This document shows positions 23,837 through 33,128 of a DNA stretch of 47,352 nt, piece after piece. This DNA comes from Desulfobulbus sp. Its GTDB lineage: Bacteria; Desulfobacterota; Desulfobulbia; Desulfobulbales; Desulfobulbaceae. How positions within the stretch are numbered: position 1 is the first letter of the stretch; the number at the start of each line of letters is the position of its first letter. The notes under the pieces are model-generated. The model was not told where the DNA came from and made no database searches. It saw only the letters and a program-made list of their open reading frames with translations. The stretch covers positions 1 to 47,352 of the forward strand of contig NZ_JAVBXR010000036.1 in the NCBI RefSeq assembly GCF_030824455.1. Direction: 5' to 3'. Made by a program: the position numbers and the translations under genes.

Positions 23837-26385
23837 ATTATCCGGTCTGGCAGCTTGATGCCTTTGGCGGCGGACTGTGGATCGTCCTGATCGCGGTCTT
23901 CCACGTCTACATCTCCCATTTCGCCGTGGGCGGCGGGCTGTTCCTGGTGCTGGCCGAGCGCAAGGCCCAGCGGGAGAACGATCCGGCCATGCTCGACTAT
24001 GTCCGCGCGCACGCCCGTTTTTTCCTCCTGCTCACCATGGTGGCCGGGTCAATCACCGGGGTGGGCATCTGGTTCATCATGTCCCTGCTCAACCCGGCGG
24101 CCACCTCGATTCTTGTTCACACCTTTGTTTTTGCCTGGGCCTCGGAGTGGGTCTTTTTTCTGATTGAGATTGTGGCCCTTTTTCTCTATTACGCCACCTT
24201 CGGCCGGATGGAGTCCGGTCGTCATCAGGCGCTCGGCTGGATCTATTTCGGCGCGGCCTGGATGTCGCTTGTGCTCATCAACGGCGTCATCGGTTTCATG
24301 CTCACCCCCGGCGCATGGCCCAAGGACGCCAATTTTTGGTCCGGATTTTTCAATCCCAGCTTCTGGCCTTCGCTCTTCTTTCGCACCTTCCTGGCGCTGA
24401 TCATTGCCGGCCTGTTTGGCCTGACCACCGCCGCTTGGCTCAAAGACGCCCGCCTGCGCACCGTCATGACCCGGTTTTGCGCCCGCTGGCTGCTGCTGCC
24501 CTTTGTCTTTTTCGTGGCCTCGGCCGCCTGGTACCGGGCCGCCCTGCCGGCGGAGCTGCAGGAGATGATTTTTGCCCGCATGCCGTCGATGCGGCCCTAT
24601 GTCAACGGTTTTTTCCTCTGTTCGCCGGTCCTGGTTGTGGCCGGATTGCTGCTGATCTTTCGTCTGCCGGTCGGTCTGGCCAGGGCCCTGGCGCTCGCGC
24701 TGCTGCTGATTGGCCAGCTCTACATCGGCTGCTTTGAGTTTATTCGCGAGGGCGGGCGAAGGCCCTACATCATCCGCGAGGTGATGTATTCCACCTCGAT
24801 TCTGAAAAAGGACGCGGACCGCGTCCGCCAGGAGGGCGTTCTCTCCTCGGCCAAATGGGTTCGCCATCGGGAGATCACCGACGCCAACAGGCTTGCCGCC
24901 GGCCGTGAGCTGTACAATCTGCTCTGCCTCGCCTGTCACGCCGTCGGCGGGCCGATGCGCGACATCAAACAACTGACCGCGCCCTTCACGCCCAGCGGCC
25001 TGGACGCCATGATTAGCGGCATGGAGGTGTTCTATCCTGCGATGCCGCCCTTTGCCGGCACGCCTGAGGAGCGGGCGGCCTTGGCCCTGTATGTGGCCCA
25101 GGGGTTGAATGGCCGCAGCGACCCCGCCCCTGTGGCGTTGGTTGAGAAAAAGGTTGAGATTCCTGCCTTTGACCCGGCGGCGTCCCCTTTTGTATTGCTG
25201 GCCTGGAGCCCCCAGTCCATGCGCAGCGTCGCCGAGGTCAAGGGGGTGTTGTCGCTCCTGCCGCCGGGCAACAGCCTGCGGGCCCAATTGATCAAGCGCG
25301 GCGAGACTCCGGAGCTTGTTAACCAGGGGGTTGCGCTCAGCTATCGGTTTGCGGGGGATGGCGGCGCCGGAAAACCTGCGATTTCCGGCGAGCTGACGGC
25401 GGAAGAAGATGTGTTTGTTGTCGACAATATTCCCTTGCGGCCAGGAGTCGGCCCGTCCGCAGATCCCTACCCGACCGCGATCATTGAGGCCCGGGACGAG
25501 AGCGACGCGCTGCTGGCGGAAACCACCGTGGTTGCGCCGGTCTCGGCCGAGATCGGCTGCAGTGCTTGCCACGGCGGCGCGGGGCAGGGCGACCGGCCCG
25601 GTTTGTACCGCGAGACGGCGCTCCACATCCTCCGGGTTCACGACCGGCTCAGCGGCACATCCCTGCTGGCCGAAGCCCAGGGCGGCGCAACGGTTCGCTG
25701 CCAATCCTGCCACGCCGACGCGCTGGTCAAGGCCCAGGGCGATCCGGCCCGGCTCAATCTTTCCGCCGCCATCCACGGATTCCACGCCAACTACCTCAGA
25801 GGCAAGGGCGCCGAGGCCTGCGGGTTCTGTCATCCCTCGTCCAACACCGTCGTTGCCCGCTGCCTGCGCGACATCCACGCCGCCGTCGGCATGGACTGCG
25901 TCAACTGTCACGGCGCGGTCGAGGATCACGCTCTGGGGTTGTTGCAACAGGAGCGCCGGGCGGGCAAAGGCCAGGCCGCAGCGCTCATGGCCCATCTGCG
26001 GCCCAGATCGGCTGGCGGTCTGGAAGAGGTTGCGCCGCGCCAGCCCTGGATCAATCAGCCGGACTGCCTCCACTGTCATGTCGATTTTCAGGCCCCGGAG
26101 ACCGATACGGTCGTCAACGCCCGGACCAACGACGAACAGGGGTTGTACCGCAACCGCACCGACGACTCCGGCCGGCTGTTCTGCGCCGCCTGCCATTCGG
26201 GGGCGCATGCGGTCTATCCGGCGGACAACCCGTCCGGCGCACAGCTGGATGTGTTGCAGCCCTTGCAATACCAGGGCAACCGGCTGCCTTTGGGGGCCAA
26301 CCGCAACTGCGCGGTCTGCCACACCGTGGCCATGGCCGACGAGATGCACCACGCCAACAGCCTGCGGGCGTTTCGCAACGAGTGA
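23833..26385 (+). CDS. CydA-like quinol-oxidase membrane domain fused to an eight-haem cytochrome c domain
   Basis: An 850-residue fusion. The N-terminal 330 residues carry about eight membrane segments resembling cytochrome bd subunit I: H24 in AVFHVYISHFAVGGG aligns with the haem-ligand His of CydA, and a Glu-bearing helix (WASEWVFFLIEIVAL) resembles the conserved Glu region. The CydA Q-loop is absent. Eight CxxCH motifs follow at about residues 365, 576, 623, 663, 689, 745, 784 and 826. The first lies in a monohaem class-I-like domain with a likely Met ligand (PAMPPF); the other seven form a multihaem tail, presumably periplasmic. It likely takes electrons from menaquinol and passes them to the haem wire rather than to oxygen (inference). 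The ATG at 23833 overlaps the previous stop by four bases. Confidence 0.88.
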   Translation: MNYPVWQLDAFGGGLWIVLIAVFHVYISHFAVGGGLFLVLAERKAQRENDPAMLDYVRAHARFFLLLTMVAGSITGVGIWFIMSLLNPAATSILVHTFVFAWASEWVFFLIEIVALFLYYATFGRMESGRHQALGWIYFGAAWMSLVLINGVIGFMLTPGAWPKDANFWSGFFNPSFWPSLFFRTFLALIIAGLFGLTTAAWLKDARLRTVMTRFCARWLLLPFVFFVASAAWYRAALPAELQEMIFARMPSMRPYVNGFFLCSPVLVVAGLLLIFRLPVGLARALALALLLIGQLYIGCFEFIREGGRRPYIIREVMYSTSILKKDADRVRQEGVLSSAKWVRHREITDANRLAAGRELYNLLCLACHAVGGPMRDIKQLTAPFTPSGLDAMISGMEVFYPAMPPFAGTPEERAALALYVAQGLNGRSDPAPVALVEKKVEIPAFDPAASPFVLLAWSPQSMRSVAEVKGVLSLLPPGNSLRAQLIKRGETPELVNQGVALSYRFAGDGGAGKPAISGELTAEEDVFVVDNIPLRPGVGPSADPYPTAIIEARDESDALLAETTVVAPVSAEIGCSACHGGAGQGDRPGLYRETALHILRVHDRLSGTSLLAEAQGGATVRCQSCHADALVKAQGDPARLNLSAAIHGFHANYLRGKGAEACGFCHPSSNTVVARCLRDIHAAVGMDCVNCHGAVEDHALGLLQQERRAGKGQAAALMAHLRPRSAGGLEEVAPRQPWINQPDCLHCHVDFQAPETDTVVNARTNDEQGLYRNRTDDSGRLFCAACHSGAHAVYPADNPSGAQLDVLQPLQYQGNRLPLGANRNCAVCHTVAMADEMHHANSLRAFRNE

Positions 26386-26449
26386 GGGGGAGGGGGAAAA
26401 GATGCGGGAACTTGCGGCGAGTTGTGATCAGTTCTGACGGAGGAAAACG

Positions 26450-27046
26450 ATGCGGTTGTTGATTGTCTTGTGGGTGGCCTGGTGCGCGCTGCACAGCCTG
26501 CTGATCGCCGGTGGGGTCAGGCGGTGGTTTGAACGCCGGGGCGGCGCGTGGCTTGGGCTATACCGGATCGGGTATGTCTGTTTTGCCCTCTGCTCCCTGG
26601 CGCCTCTGCTCTGGTGCACCAGCGCCGCGCCGCAACACCCTTTGGGCGGCGCGCCTCCCGGTTGGCTGCGGGTTGTGCAAGGAGCACTCTTGCTCTACGC
26701 CCTGGCGATGTTTATTGGCGGCCTGCGGGTTTATGATCTGCAGGCGTTTCTCGGCCTTCGCCAATGGCGCGACTACCGGGCCGGACGGTCAATCAGTCCG
26801 CCGGCCTTCAGGAAAACAGGCGTTCTTCGTTTGGTGCGCCACCCCTGGTACAGCGGCGGCATTGCCTTGCTCTGGGCGCTGCCCGGTCTCACCGACGTCA
26901 CTCTGGTGGTCCGGACGCTTCTTTCCGTTTATCTGGTCCTCGGCGCCGTGCTTGAAGAGCACAAGCTACGGGAAATCCTTGGCGAGCCGTACAACAGCTA
27001 CTGCCGGGAAACGCCCATGCTCGTCGCCTGGAAGTTCCCCCGCTGA
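26450..27046 (+). CDS. Membrane methyltransferase-like protein (ICMT/PEMT/NnrU type)
   Basis: A 198-residue protein with five predicted membrane segments. The C-terminal half has LVRHPWYSGGI and a later EEHKLREILGEPYNSYC, the pattern of isoprenylcysteine or phospholipid methyltransferase-like proteins and of NnrU. These use S-adenosylmethionine in the membrane, though many bacterial members are uncharacterised. GGAGGA lies about seven bases before the ATG. It starts 64 bases after the octahaem gene and is probably in the same transcript, so a role in assembly or in modifying a lipid or quinone is imaginable but unproven. Confidence 0.78.
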   Translation: MRLLIVLWVAWCALHSLLIAGGVRRWFERRGGAWLGLYRIGYVCFALCSLAPLLWCTSAAPQHPLGGAPPGWLRVVQGALLLYALAMFIGGLRVYDLQAFLGLRQWRDYRAGRSISPPAFRKTGVLRLVRHPWYSGGIALLWALPGLTDVTLVVRTLLSVYLVLGAVLEEHKLREILGEPYNSYCRETPMLVAWKFPR

Positions 27047-27052
27047 CGGCGA

Positions 27053-27700
27053 TTACGCCGTTTCCTTGAGGAGCGCCCGCCAACGGCGGATGTTGCTCTC
27101 GTTCAGATCCCGCTCTTCCTTCTCATTCAGACGCCTGCCCATCGGCCGCAGATCGCCGGCATCCTCTATCTGGCCAAAGGCCATGTTGGCGCCGGTGTGC
27201 ATCCAGACTCCGCGAAACGGAAAAATGCGGAATGTCGTAAGCACGCCGGTCACGTCCTGCTGCTGCGGCAGCAACTGATTGAGAATGAAAAAATCCTCGC
27301 CGGTGATGACGTCAAGTGCGACCAACCCTCCGGCAGGATGCGTTTCCCTGATCCAGAACACCGAAAAACGAGCCTGGGCCATGCCCGCAAGCAGCATCTG
27401 TTCGTCGCTGCCCTGCGGATAGCGGTTGCGGTTGAACATCTGCCGCACCAGGCTGAACCCGCGCGGACGGTACATGTAAAGCAGGTAATCCTGAAAAACG
27501 TCCATCTCCAGTTCGTGCTCGAAATGGATGCCGAGCTTGTTGCCCTGCTTGCTGAACATGTGCAACCGCTTGGCGCAGGCCCTGACGGCCTCCTTGCCGG
27601 CGAGTTTGGCGATGCGGGCGTGGAGGATCGGCATCAGCGGCCACAGCCGCCGGTGTTCGGCCGCGAGGGCTTCTATCTCTTCATCGGGAAGGCGTTGCAT
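27053..27700 (-). CDS. Conserved-looking protein of unknown function
   Basis: I do not recognise this 215-residue protein. It is soluble, charged and predicted alpha/beta. Notable stretches are PDEEIEALAAEHRRLWP at the start, FEHELEMDVFQDYLLYMYRP in the middle and LNEKEERDLNESNIRRWRALL at the C-terminus. It has no signal peptide, membrane helix or metal-binding cysteine motif. The start is placed at ATG 27700; an open frame extends to 27877 but runs into the amidase gene and is rich in Ser, Pro and Arg as a shadow frame would be. It follows the amidase gene by 34 bases on the same strand and is probably co-transcribed with it. Codon use looks like that of its neighbours. Confidence 0.75.
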   Translation of the reverse strand: MQRLPDEEIEALAAEHRRLWPLMPILHARIAKLAGKEAVRACAKRLHMFSKQGNKLGIHFEHELEMDVFQDYLLYMYRPRGFSLVRQMFNRNRYPQGSDEQMLLAGMAQARFSVFWIRETHPAGGLVALDVITGEDFFILNQLLPQQQDVTGVLTTFRIFPFRGVWMHTGANMAFGQIEDAGDLRPMGRRLNEKEERDLNESNIRRWRALLKETA

Positions 27701-27734
27701 GCGGATGTTCCGTGTTTCAGTAAACGGGTTGTTG

Positions 27735-29675
27735 TTACAGACGGAGGGCGGCGGAGCGTTGGTGTTCAATGTAGGCGACAACCCCGGCCGCGATCTGTTT
27801 CGCGATCTTGTCGAGATATTCGTCGGTTTGCAGGAGTTTGGCTTCTTCGGGGTTGGTGATGAACGATATCTCGGCAAGGATCGCCGGCATTTCAGCGCCG
27901 ATCAAAACGTAGAACGGGGCCTGCTTGACGCCTAGATCGCGGGGTTTGAACGTTTTATTTAGGCCGGAGATGAGATTGGTTTGCACAAATCGGGCGAGCC
28001 GGGACGACTCGTCGATTTTGGAATTTTTCATCAGGCTGGCCAGGATGTCCTGCATCTCGCCAATGCTGTGCGTTGAGGTGGCGTTCTCCAGCGCGGCCAC
28101 GCGCATGGCGTTGGCGTCGGTGGCCAGGTTGAGAAAATAGGTTTCAATGCCGTTGCTGGCCTTGTCGGCGCTGGCATTGACGTGGATGGAAAGGAACAGG
28201 TCGCTTTTTTGGGTGTTGGCCACGGCGGTCCGTTCTTCCAGGGGCAGGTAGACGTCCTTGGTGCGAGTTAAAACCACCTCGTAGCGGTAGGCGGTCTTGA
28301 GTTCCTTGGCCAATTTTTTGGACACCGCCAACACAATGTCTTTCTCTTTGAGACCAAAGGCCATGGCCCCTGGGTCTTTGCCGCCATGGCCGGGGTCGAC
28401 GACAATTTTACGCACGCCCAACCCCAGTTGCTGCGCCAGGGAAAGCTGCTCGCGCTTGCTTGTTTTACCGGTTGCGGCGGGTTGCGAGGGCGTCGGTTTG
28501 TATTTTTTTTGCTCGGCGAGGACGACGACTGCGGCCTCGTCGGCGGCAGGGGAGGCTGGTTTGGTCGCAACCGGCGGCAGGGGGGCTGCGGGTTGGCTCG
28601 GCGCTGTGTCGTTGTCAGGCGGAACGGCTCCGGTTGTCGGGCTGCCGTGGATGTCGACAATGACCCGAAAGGGATCGTTGAGGCTGAAAATTTTGTATTC
28701 GGAAAAGGAGGCAAGATCAAACTCCATCCGCACCGTGTCGTCGCTGGTTTGACTTGCGCGAACCTGTTGCAGCAGGCCGGCCTCGACGCGCGCCGGCGTC
28801 CGGTGTTGGGCCGCCATGGCGCTCTGTTTGAAGTCAACGTGAAGGCGTTTTGCCGGGGGGGCGGAGGCGTCGTCCACCCCTGAGCTGAAGGCAACGGGAG
28901 CGGTCGTCTGGATGACGATGCGGCTGTACTCTTCGGACGACCAGAATTTGGCGGGAGACACCGTTGCCAGCGTTTTGGGCGTAGGAGCAGGAGTCGGCGG
29001 GGGGGCGGTTGGCGGCGCAGACGGCGCTGTTGCGGGTTGCGCAACCGCCGGTTCAGCTGGTTTCGGCGGCTTTTCTTGTGGTGCTAATTGCAGCCGTTGG
29101 CGGGCTTGTTCAGCGTGATCGCTTTGCGGGTGGAGCGCGACGATCTTTTGATAGAGCGACTCGGCTTCCTGCGCGTTCTCCGGCTTGGCGCGGAGCATCT
29201 CCGCCGCCTCGTACAGGGCGTCGTCCGCCAGGGCGTGTCCGGGATACAGATCCGCCATTTCAAAATAATACAACCTGGCCTTGTTGAAATCTTCGGCCAG
29301 ATTGAAACGCGCCTGCATGAGGCGATAGACCTTGGCCGTCATGTACAGGCTGGGTGGGCCGAGCGCCTCTTTTTTCTGGGCGAGATGCAGTTGGCGAAAA
29401 CTGTGCGCGGCTTTCAGCCAGTTGTTTCGTTCCTTGGCCAGATCCTTTTCCTGTTCCAGCCGGGAAAGAAAGTTTTTGGCGGCCTGATATTGCCGCTCCG
29501 CATTTTCCTGCGGGGCGGCGACGGCTTTTTGGGCTGAAGTGCCGGCCGGGGGTGTCGCGGCCCATGAGGGCGCGGCCGCCACAAGGAGGCTGCACAAAAA
29601 AGCGAGCAACAAGGTCAGATTTCCAGGCAGAAACCGTTGCGCGATTGTTGACGCCAAGGGGTGGAATGCACGCAT
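27735..29675 (-). CDS. N-acetylmuramoyl-L-alanine amidase with AMIN domain (AmiC-like)
   Basis: A 646-residue exported cell-wall hydrolase that cuts the amide bond between MurNAc and the stem peptide, typically at septa. A signal peptide ends near PSWAATPP. Residues about 60-205 are helical TPR-like repeats (LYYFEMADLYPGHALADDAL). A Pro/Ala-rich linker leads to an AMIN domain (about 240-350, EEYSRIVIQTTAPVAF to DPFRVIVDIHG), then a second low-complexity linker. The catalytic amidase_3 domain has KIVVDPGHGGKDPGA, SIHVNASADK and the catalytic Glu in ILAEISFITNPEEA. The ATG at 29675 is preferred over a GTG at 29681. The N-terminal TPR region is an addition relative to E. coli AmiC. A good promoter lies about 87 bases upstream. 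Confidence 0.94.
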   Translation of the reverse strand: MRAFHPLASTIAQRFLPGNLTLLLAFLCSLLVAAAPSWAATPPAGTSAQKAVAAPQENAERQYQAAKNFLSRLEQEKDLAKERNNWLKAAHSFRQLHLAQKKEALGPPSLYMTAKVYRLMQARFNLAEDFNKARLYYFEMADLYPGHALADDALYEAAEMLRAKPENAQEAESLYQKIVALHPQSDHAEQARQRLQLAPQEKPPKPAEPAVAQPATAPSAPPTAPPPTPAPTPKTLATVSPAKFWSSEEYSRIVIQTTAPVAFSSGVDDASAPPAKRLHVDFKQSAMAAQHRTPARVEAGLLQQVRASQTSDDTVRMEFDLASFSEYKIFSLNDPFRVIVDIHGSPTTGAVPPDNDTAPSQPAAPLPPVATKPASPAADEAAVVVLAEQKKYKPTPSQPAATGKTSKREQLSLAQQLGLGVRKIVVDPGHGGKDPGAMAFGLKEKDIVLAVSKKLAKELKTAYRYEVVLTRTKDVYLPLEERTAVANTQKSDLFLSIHVNASADKASNGIETYFLNLATDANAMRVAALENATSTHSIGEMQDILASLMKNSKIDESSRLARFVQTNLISGLNKTFKPRDLGVKQAPFYVLIGAEMPAILAEISFITNPEEAKLLQTDEYLDKIAKQIAAGVVAYIEHQRSAALRL

Positions 29676-29761
29676 GAACACAGGGGCTGGGCCAATAGGA
29701 TCAATTGTCGAGGTGCCTCGTGTCCGGAGAACGGTGACGCGAAGCCGGGAGCATGATAGGC

Positions 29762-29790
29762 ACTATACCGTATTTGGCGACAGAGGTAAA
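29762..29790 (-). promoter_or_regulatory. Probable promoter of the amidase operon
   Basis: On the minus strand, TTTACC (29790-29785), a 17-base spacer and TATAGT (29767-29762) form a near-consensus sigma-70-type promoter. It lies in the 280-base gap between mutS and the amidase gene; I see no gene in that gap. Confidence 0.6.
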
Positions 29791-29955
29791 AGAAATTGTA
29801 CTTTTGTGGGCGTAATCAGGTTTGGAGATTAAAAATCCTGTGGACAAAAGGGGTTTGCCGATTCAAAAAATTTTACTGGGGCGAGACCTTAGACCGCATG
29901 CAGGGCAACATGCCGGTGCGTGTCCAGGCGAATAAAAGCAGGGGGAGTTGCAGGG

Positions 29956-32628
29956 TTACCGTTCCGGAGGCGTGATCAGGGCAATGGCTTTGTACAAAAT
30001 TTCCAGGGCTTGTTTGGGTGTGAGGTCGTCGGGGCTGACCTGCGTCAGCAGGTCGATCAGCGGCGAGGTGGGCGGTGAAAACAGGGCGAGTTGGCGGGGC
30101 GACGCTTTTTTGCCTTTTTTACCGGCGGCAATGGTTGGCTGCCCCTGGAGGTTGAATTCGCCTTGTTCAATATTTTTCAGGATTTCGTAGGCGCGGGCAA
30201 TGACGTGGTCGGGAACGCCGGCCAGGGAGGCGACCTGAATGCCGTAGCTGCGGTTGGTGGCGCCTTTGACCAGTTTGTGGAGGAAAATGATGGAATCGTT
30301 CCACTCCTTGACGGCAATGGAATAGTTCTGGATTTTTTTGCTGGTGGCGGCCAGGTCGGTGAGTTCGTGATAGTGGGTGGCAAACAGGGTCTTGATGCCG
30401 AGCCCGTTTTTTTGCGCCAGTTCCTCGGCCACGGCCCAGGCAATGGCCAAACCGTCGTAGGTGGAGGTGCCGCGGCCTATTTCGTCAAGGATGACCAGGC
30501 TGTTTTCAGTGGCGTTGTTAAGGATGTTGGCGGTTTCATTCATTTCCACCATAAAGGTGGATTGGCCGCGCCGCAGGTCGTCCATGGCCCCGACCCGGGT
30601 GAAGATGCGGTCGACAATGCACAGGTCGGCGCTTTCGGCGGGCACGAAGCTGCCGATGTGCGCCATGAGGACAATGAGCGCGGTCTGACGCAACACCGTG
30701 GATTTGCCCGCCATGTTGGGACCGGTGATGATCAGCAGTTCGTTGGTTTCCTGGTCCAGGTGGACGTCGTTGGGCACGAATCTGCCGGGCTCCAGGGCCT
30801 GTTCGATGACCGGATGCCGCCCTTCCCCAATGGTGATGGTCCGGTCGGTGTTGATCTGCGGCCGGCAGTAGCGGCGGCGGCTGGCGATCTCGGCAAAACA
30901 GGCGAGCACGTCAATTTGCGCGAGCAGGTGGGCTGCGTGCAGCAGCCGTTGATCCTGGGCCACCAGCTGTTCCCGGATGTCGGCAAACAGGGCGTATTCC
31001 AACTCCAGCCGCCGGTCCTGGGCGGTGACAATCGAATTCTCCAGTTCTTTGAGTTCCGGGGTGATGAACCGTTCGGCGTTGACCAGGGTCTGTTTGCGAA
31101 TGAAATAGTCGGGCAATTCAAGGGAGGACTGGCTGCGGCTGATCTCGAAATAGTAGCCGAAGACCCGGTTGTAGCCCACTTTGAGTTTGCCGATGCCGGA
31201 GCGTTCGCGCTCTGCGGTCTCCAGGTCCAGCATCATTTTTTTGCCGTCGCGGAGCAGCAGCAGCAGGTGGTCGAGTTCGGAGTTGAATCCCTCCTTGATC
31301 AAACCGCCCTCGCGCAGGCTGATCGGCGCGTCCTCGCGGATGGCGTTGTCGATGAGCGTATGCAGATCGGCCAGCACGTCAAAATTGTCGGCCATGGTCT
31401 GCAGCAGCGACGAGGCGCAGCCGCCCAGCATCTGGTGCAGCGCCGGCAGTTGCGCCAGCGAAATTTTGACGGCGCTCATGTCGCGGGCGTTGCCGTGGCC
31501 AAGCGCAAGGCGGCTGCACAACCGTTCAAGATCGTAAATCGAGTCGAGCAGGGTGCGCATGGCGGCGCGGACTTCCGCCAGGGTGATCAACTCCTCGACG
31601 CTGGCCAGCCGGGCAAGAATTTCCTCCCGCGCCTGCAGGGGGAAAAGCAGCCATCGCCGCAGCAGCCGGGCGCCCATGGGGGTGGCGGTGTGATCCAGGG
31701 CGTCCAGGAGAGAGCCTTGGCGTTGGCCGCCCACCAGGGTTTCGGTGAGTTCCAGGTTGCGGCGGGAGGCGTCGTCGATGATCAAAAAACCGGTTTGGTG
31801 CAGCGGGCTGATCCGTTTGATGTGTGACAGGTCGGATTTTTGGGTTTCGCGCAGATAGAGCATCAGCGCGCCGGCGGCGTTGATTGCCGCGGTGTAGGCG
31901 TCGCAGCCGAATCCGGCCAGGCTGGTGGTGCGGAAATGTTCGGTCAACGCGGCCTTTGCCGCCGCGGACTCAAAATGGAAGTCGGGACGGGTGGTCAGGC
32001 AGAGTTGCCCCAGCTGGGCGGTGAGCAGTTCGGTCAACGGCTCAAGGGCCTCGGCTTCCCCCTGCGGCAGCAGGAGTTCGGCGGGGCGCAGGCGGGTGAA
32101 GGCGTCCGTCAGGGGCGAGGGATCGTTGGGCGCAAAGCTGACCTCGCTGATCTGGAAATGGCCGGTGGAAACGTCGATCACCGCTAGGCCGGCAAGGTGC
32201 TCCTTGGCCGATTTGCGCTGGATCAGGAGGGCGCAGACGTAACAGTCGGCTTTTTCGTCGAGCAATTGGTCGTCGGTGGTGACTCCAGGAGACACCACCC
32301 GGATCACCTCGCGTTTGACAATCCCCTTGGCCTCCTTGGGATCTTCGGTCTGCTCGCAGATGGCGACGCGGTAGCCGGCCTTGACCATCTTGCCGAGATA
32401 CCCGGTGACGGCGTGGAAGGGCACGCCGCACATCGGGATCTTGTTGGCCTCGTCCTTGTGGCTGCGCGAGGTGAGGGTGATGCCCAGCACCTTGGCGGCG
32501 ACCACGGCGTCGTCAAAGAACATCTCGTAAAAATCGCCCATGCGGTAAAAGAGAATGGCGCCGGGGTGCTGTTCCTTGATCTCCAGATATTGCTGGAGCA
32601 TGGGGGTGATTTTAGGCGGCGTGCTCAT
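29956..32628 (-). CDS. mutS: DNA mismatch repair protein MutS
   Basis: An 890-residue mismatch-recognition ATPase. The N-terminal mismatch-binding domain has the F-x-E motif in MGDFYEMFFDD. The connector, core and clamp domains follow. The ATPase contains Walker A GPNMAGKST, the STFMVEM region, Walker B LVILDEIGRGTS and the conserved ATHYHELT. A helix-turn-helix dimerisation region and a C-terminal tail ending in ALITPPER complete a normal-length protein. The ATG at 32628 overlaps the stop of the HIT-protein gene (ATGA), so the two are translationally coupled. It is the last gene of a three-gene minus-strand operon. Confidence 0.98.
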   Translation of the reverse strand: MSTPPKITPMLQQYLEIKEQHPGAILFYRMGDFYEMFFDDAVVAAKVLGITLTSRSHKDEANKIPMCGVPFHAVTGYLGKMVKAGYRVAICEQTEDPKEAKGIVKREVIRVVSPGVTTDDQLLDEKADCYVCALLIQRKSAKEHLAGLAVIDVSTGHFQISEVSFAPNDPSPLTDAFTRLRPAELLLPQGEAEALEPLTELLTAQLGQLCLTTRPDFHFESAAAKAALTEHFRTTSLAGFGCDAYTAAINAAGALMLYLRETQKSDLSHIKRISPLHQTGFLIIDDASRRNLELTETLVGGQRQGSLLDALDHTATPMGARLLRRWLLFPLQAREEILARLASVEELITLAEVRAAMRTLLDSIYDLERLCSRLALGHGNARDMSAVKISLAQLPALHQMLGGCASSLLQTMADNFDVLADLHTLIDNAIREDAPISLREGGLIKEGFNSELDHLLLLLRDGKKMMLDLETAERERSGIGKLKVGYNRVFGYYFEISRSQSSLELPDYFIRKQTLVNAERFITPELKELENSIVTAQDRRLELEYALFADIREQLVAQDQRLLHAAHLLAQIDVLACFAEIASRRRYCRPQINTDRTITIGEGRHPVIEQALEPGRFVPNDVHLDQETNELLIITGPNMAGKSTVLRQTALIVLMAHIGSFVPAESADLCIVDRIFTRVGAMDDLRRGQSTFMVEMNETANILNNATENSLVILDEIGRGTSTYDGLAIAWAVAEELAQKNGLGIKTLFATHYHELTDLAATSKKIQNYSIAVKEWNDSIIFLHKLVKGATNRSYGIQVASLAGVPDHVIARAYEILKNIEQGEFNLQGQPTIAAGKKGKKASPRQLALFSPPTSPLIDLLTQVSPDDLTPKQALEILYKAIALITPPER

Positions 32629-33128
32629 GGGGCGGGCGGGAGCAGGTTTTGGAAATCGGGAAGGAGCAGGTCAAAGGTCTGGTCAATATGCTGGGGAATG
32701 GTTCGGATTTCGGCGCACACGGTCATGAAATTGTGGTCGCCTTCCCACCGGGGCACGAGGTGGAAGTGGAGATGGTCGGCAATGCCGGCCCCGGCTGCTT
32801 TGCCCAGGTTAAGGCCGATGTTGATGCCGTCGGGGCGCAGGCGGCTACGCACAATGGCGCAGCTGGCGGCGAGCGTCTCCATCAGGCGAGTGTTTTCATC
32901 GCGGCTCAGGTCGGTCAGCTCGGCGAGATGCCGTCGGGGCGCCACCAGCAGATGGCCGTTGGCGTAGGGGAAGCGGTTGAGCAGGACAACGGTCAATTCG
33001 TCGCGAAAAAGAAGCAGATGGGCCTTGTCCTGCGTCTCGTCGCCGGGCGGCTCAAACAGACAGCCGGAAATTTTGGGCGCCTTGCCCAGAACATGCTCCA
33101 TGCGCCAGGGCGTCCAGAGTGTTTTCAT
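32625..33128 (-). CDS. HIT family nucleotide hydrolase/phosphorylase
   Basis: A 167-residue histidine-triad protein with the active-site motif HLHFHLVPRW and the upstream nucleotide-pocket pattern RFPYANGHLLVAPRRHLAEL. The N-terminus LWTPWRMEHV is typical of the ApaA/AP4A-phosphorylase-like branch. It would cleave dinucleoside polyphosphates or adenylated compounds in the cytoplasm. The start is placed at ATG 33128 because the family N-terminus begins there. Its start overlaps the upstream phosphoesterase stop and its stop overlaps the mutS start, each by four bases. Confidence 0.93.
   Translation of the reverse strand: MKTLWTPWRMEHVLGKAPKISGCLFEPPGDETQDKAHLLLFRDELTVVLLNRFPYANGHLLVAPRRHLAELTDLSRDENTRLMETLAASCAIVRSRLRPDGINIGLNLGKAAGAGIADHLHFHLVPRWEGDHNFMTVCAEIRTIPQHIDQTFDLLLPDFQNLLPPAP

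Noticed and set aside
24049-26352. 767-codon minus-strand frame opposite the octahaem cytochrome gene.
   Set aside because: Antisense shadow. The plus strand has eight CxxCH motifs and membrane segments; the minus frame has no domain.
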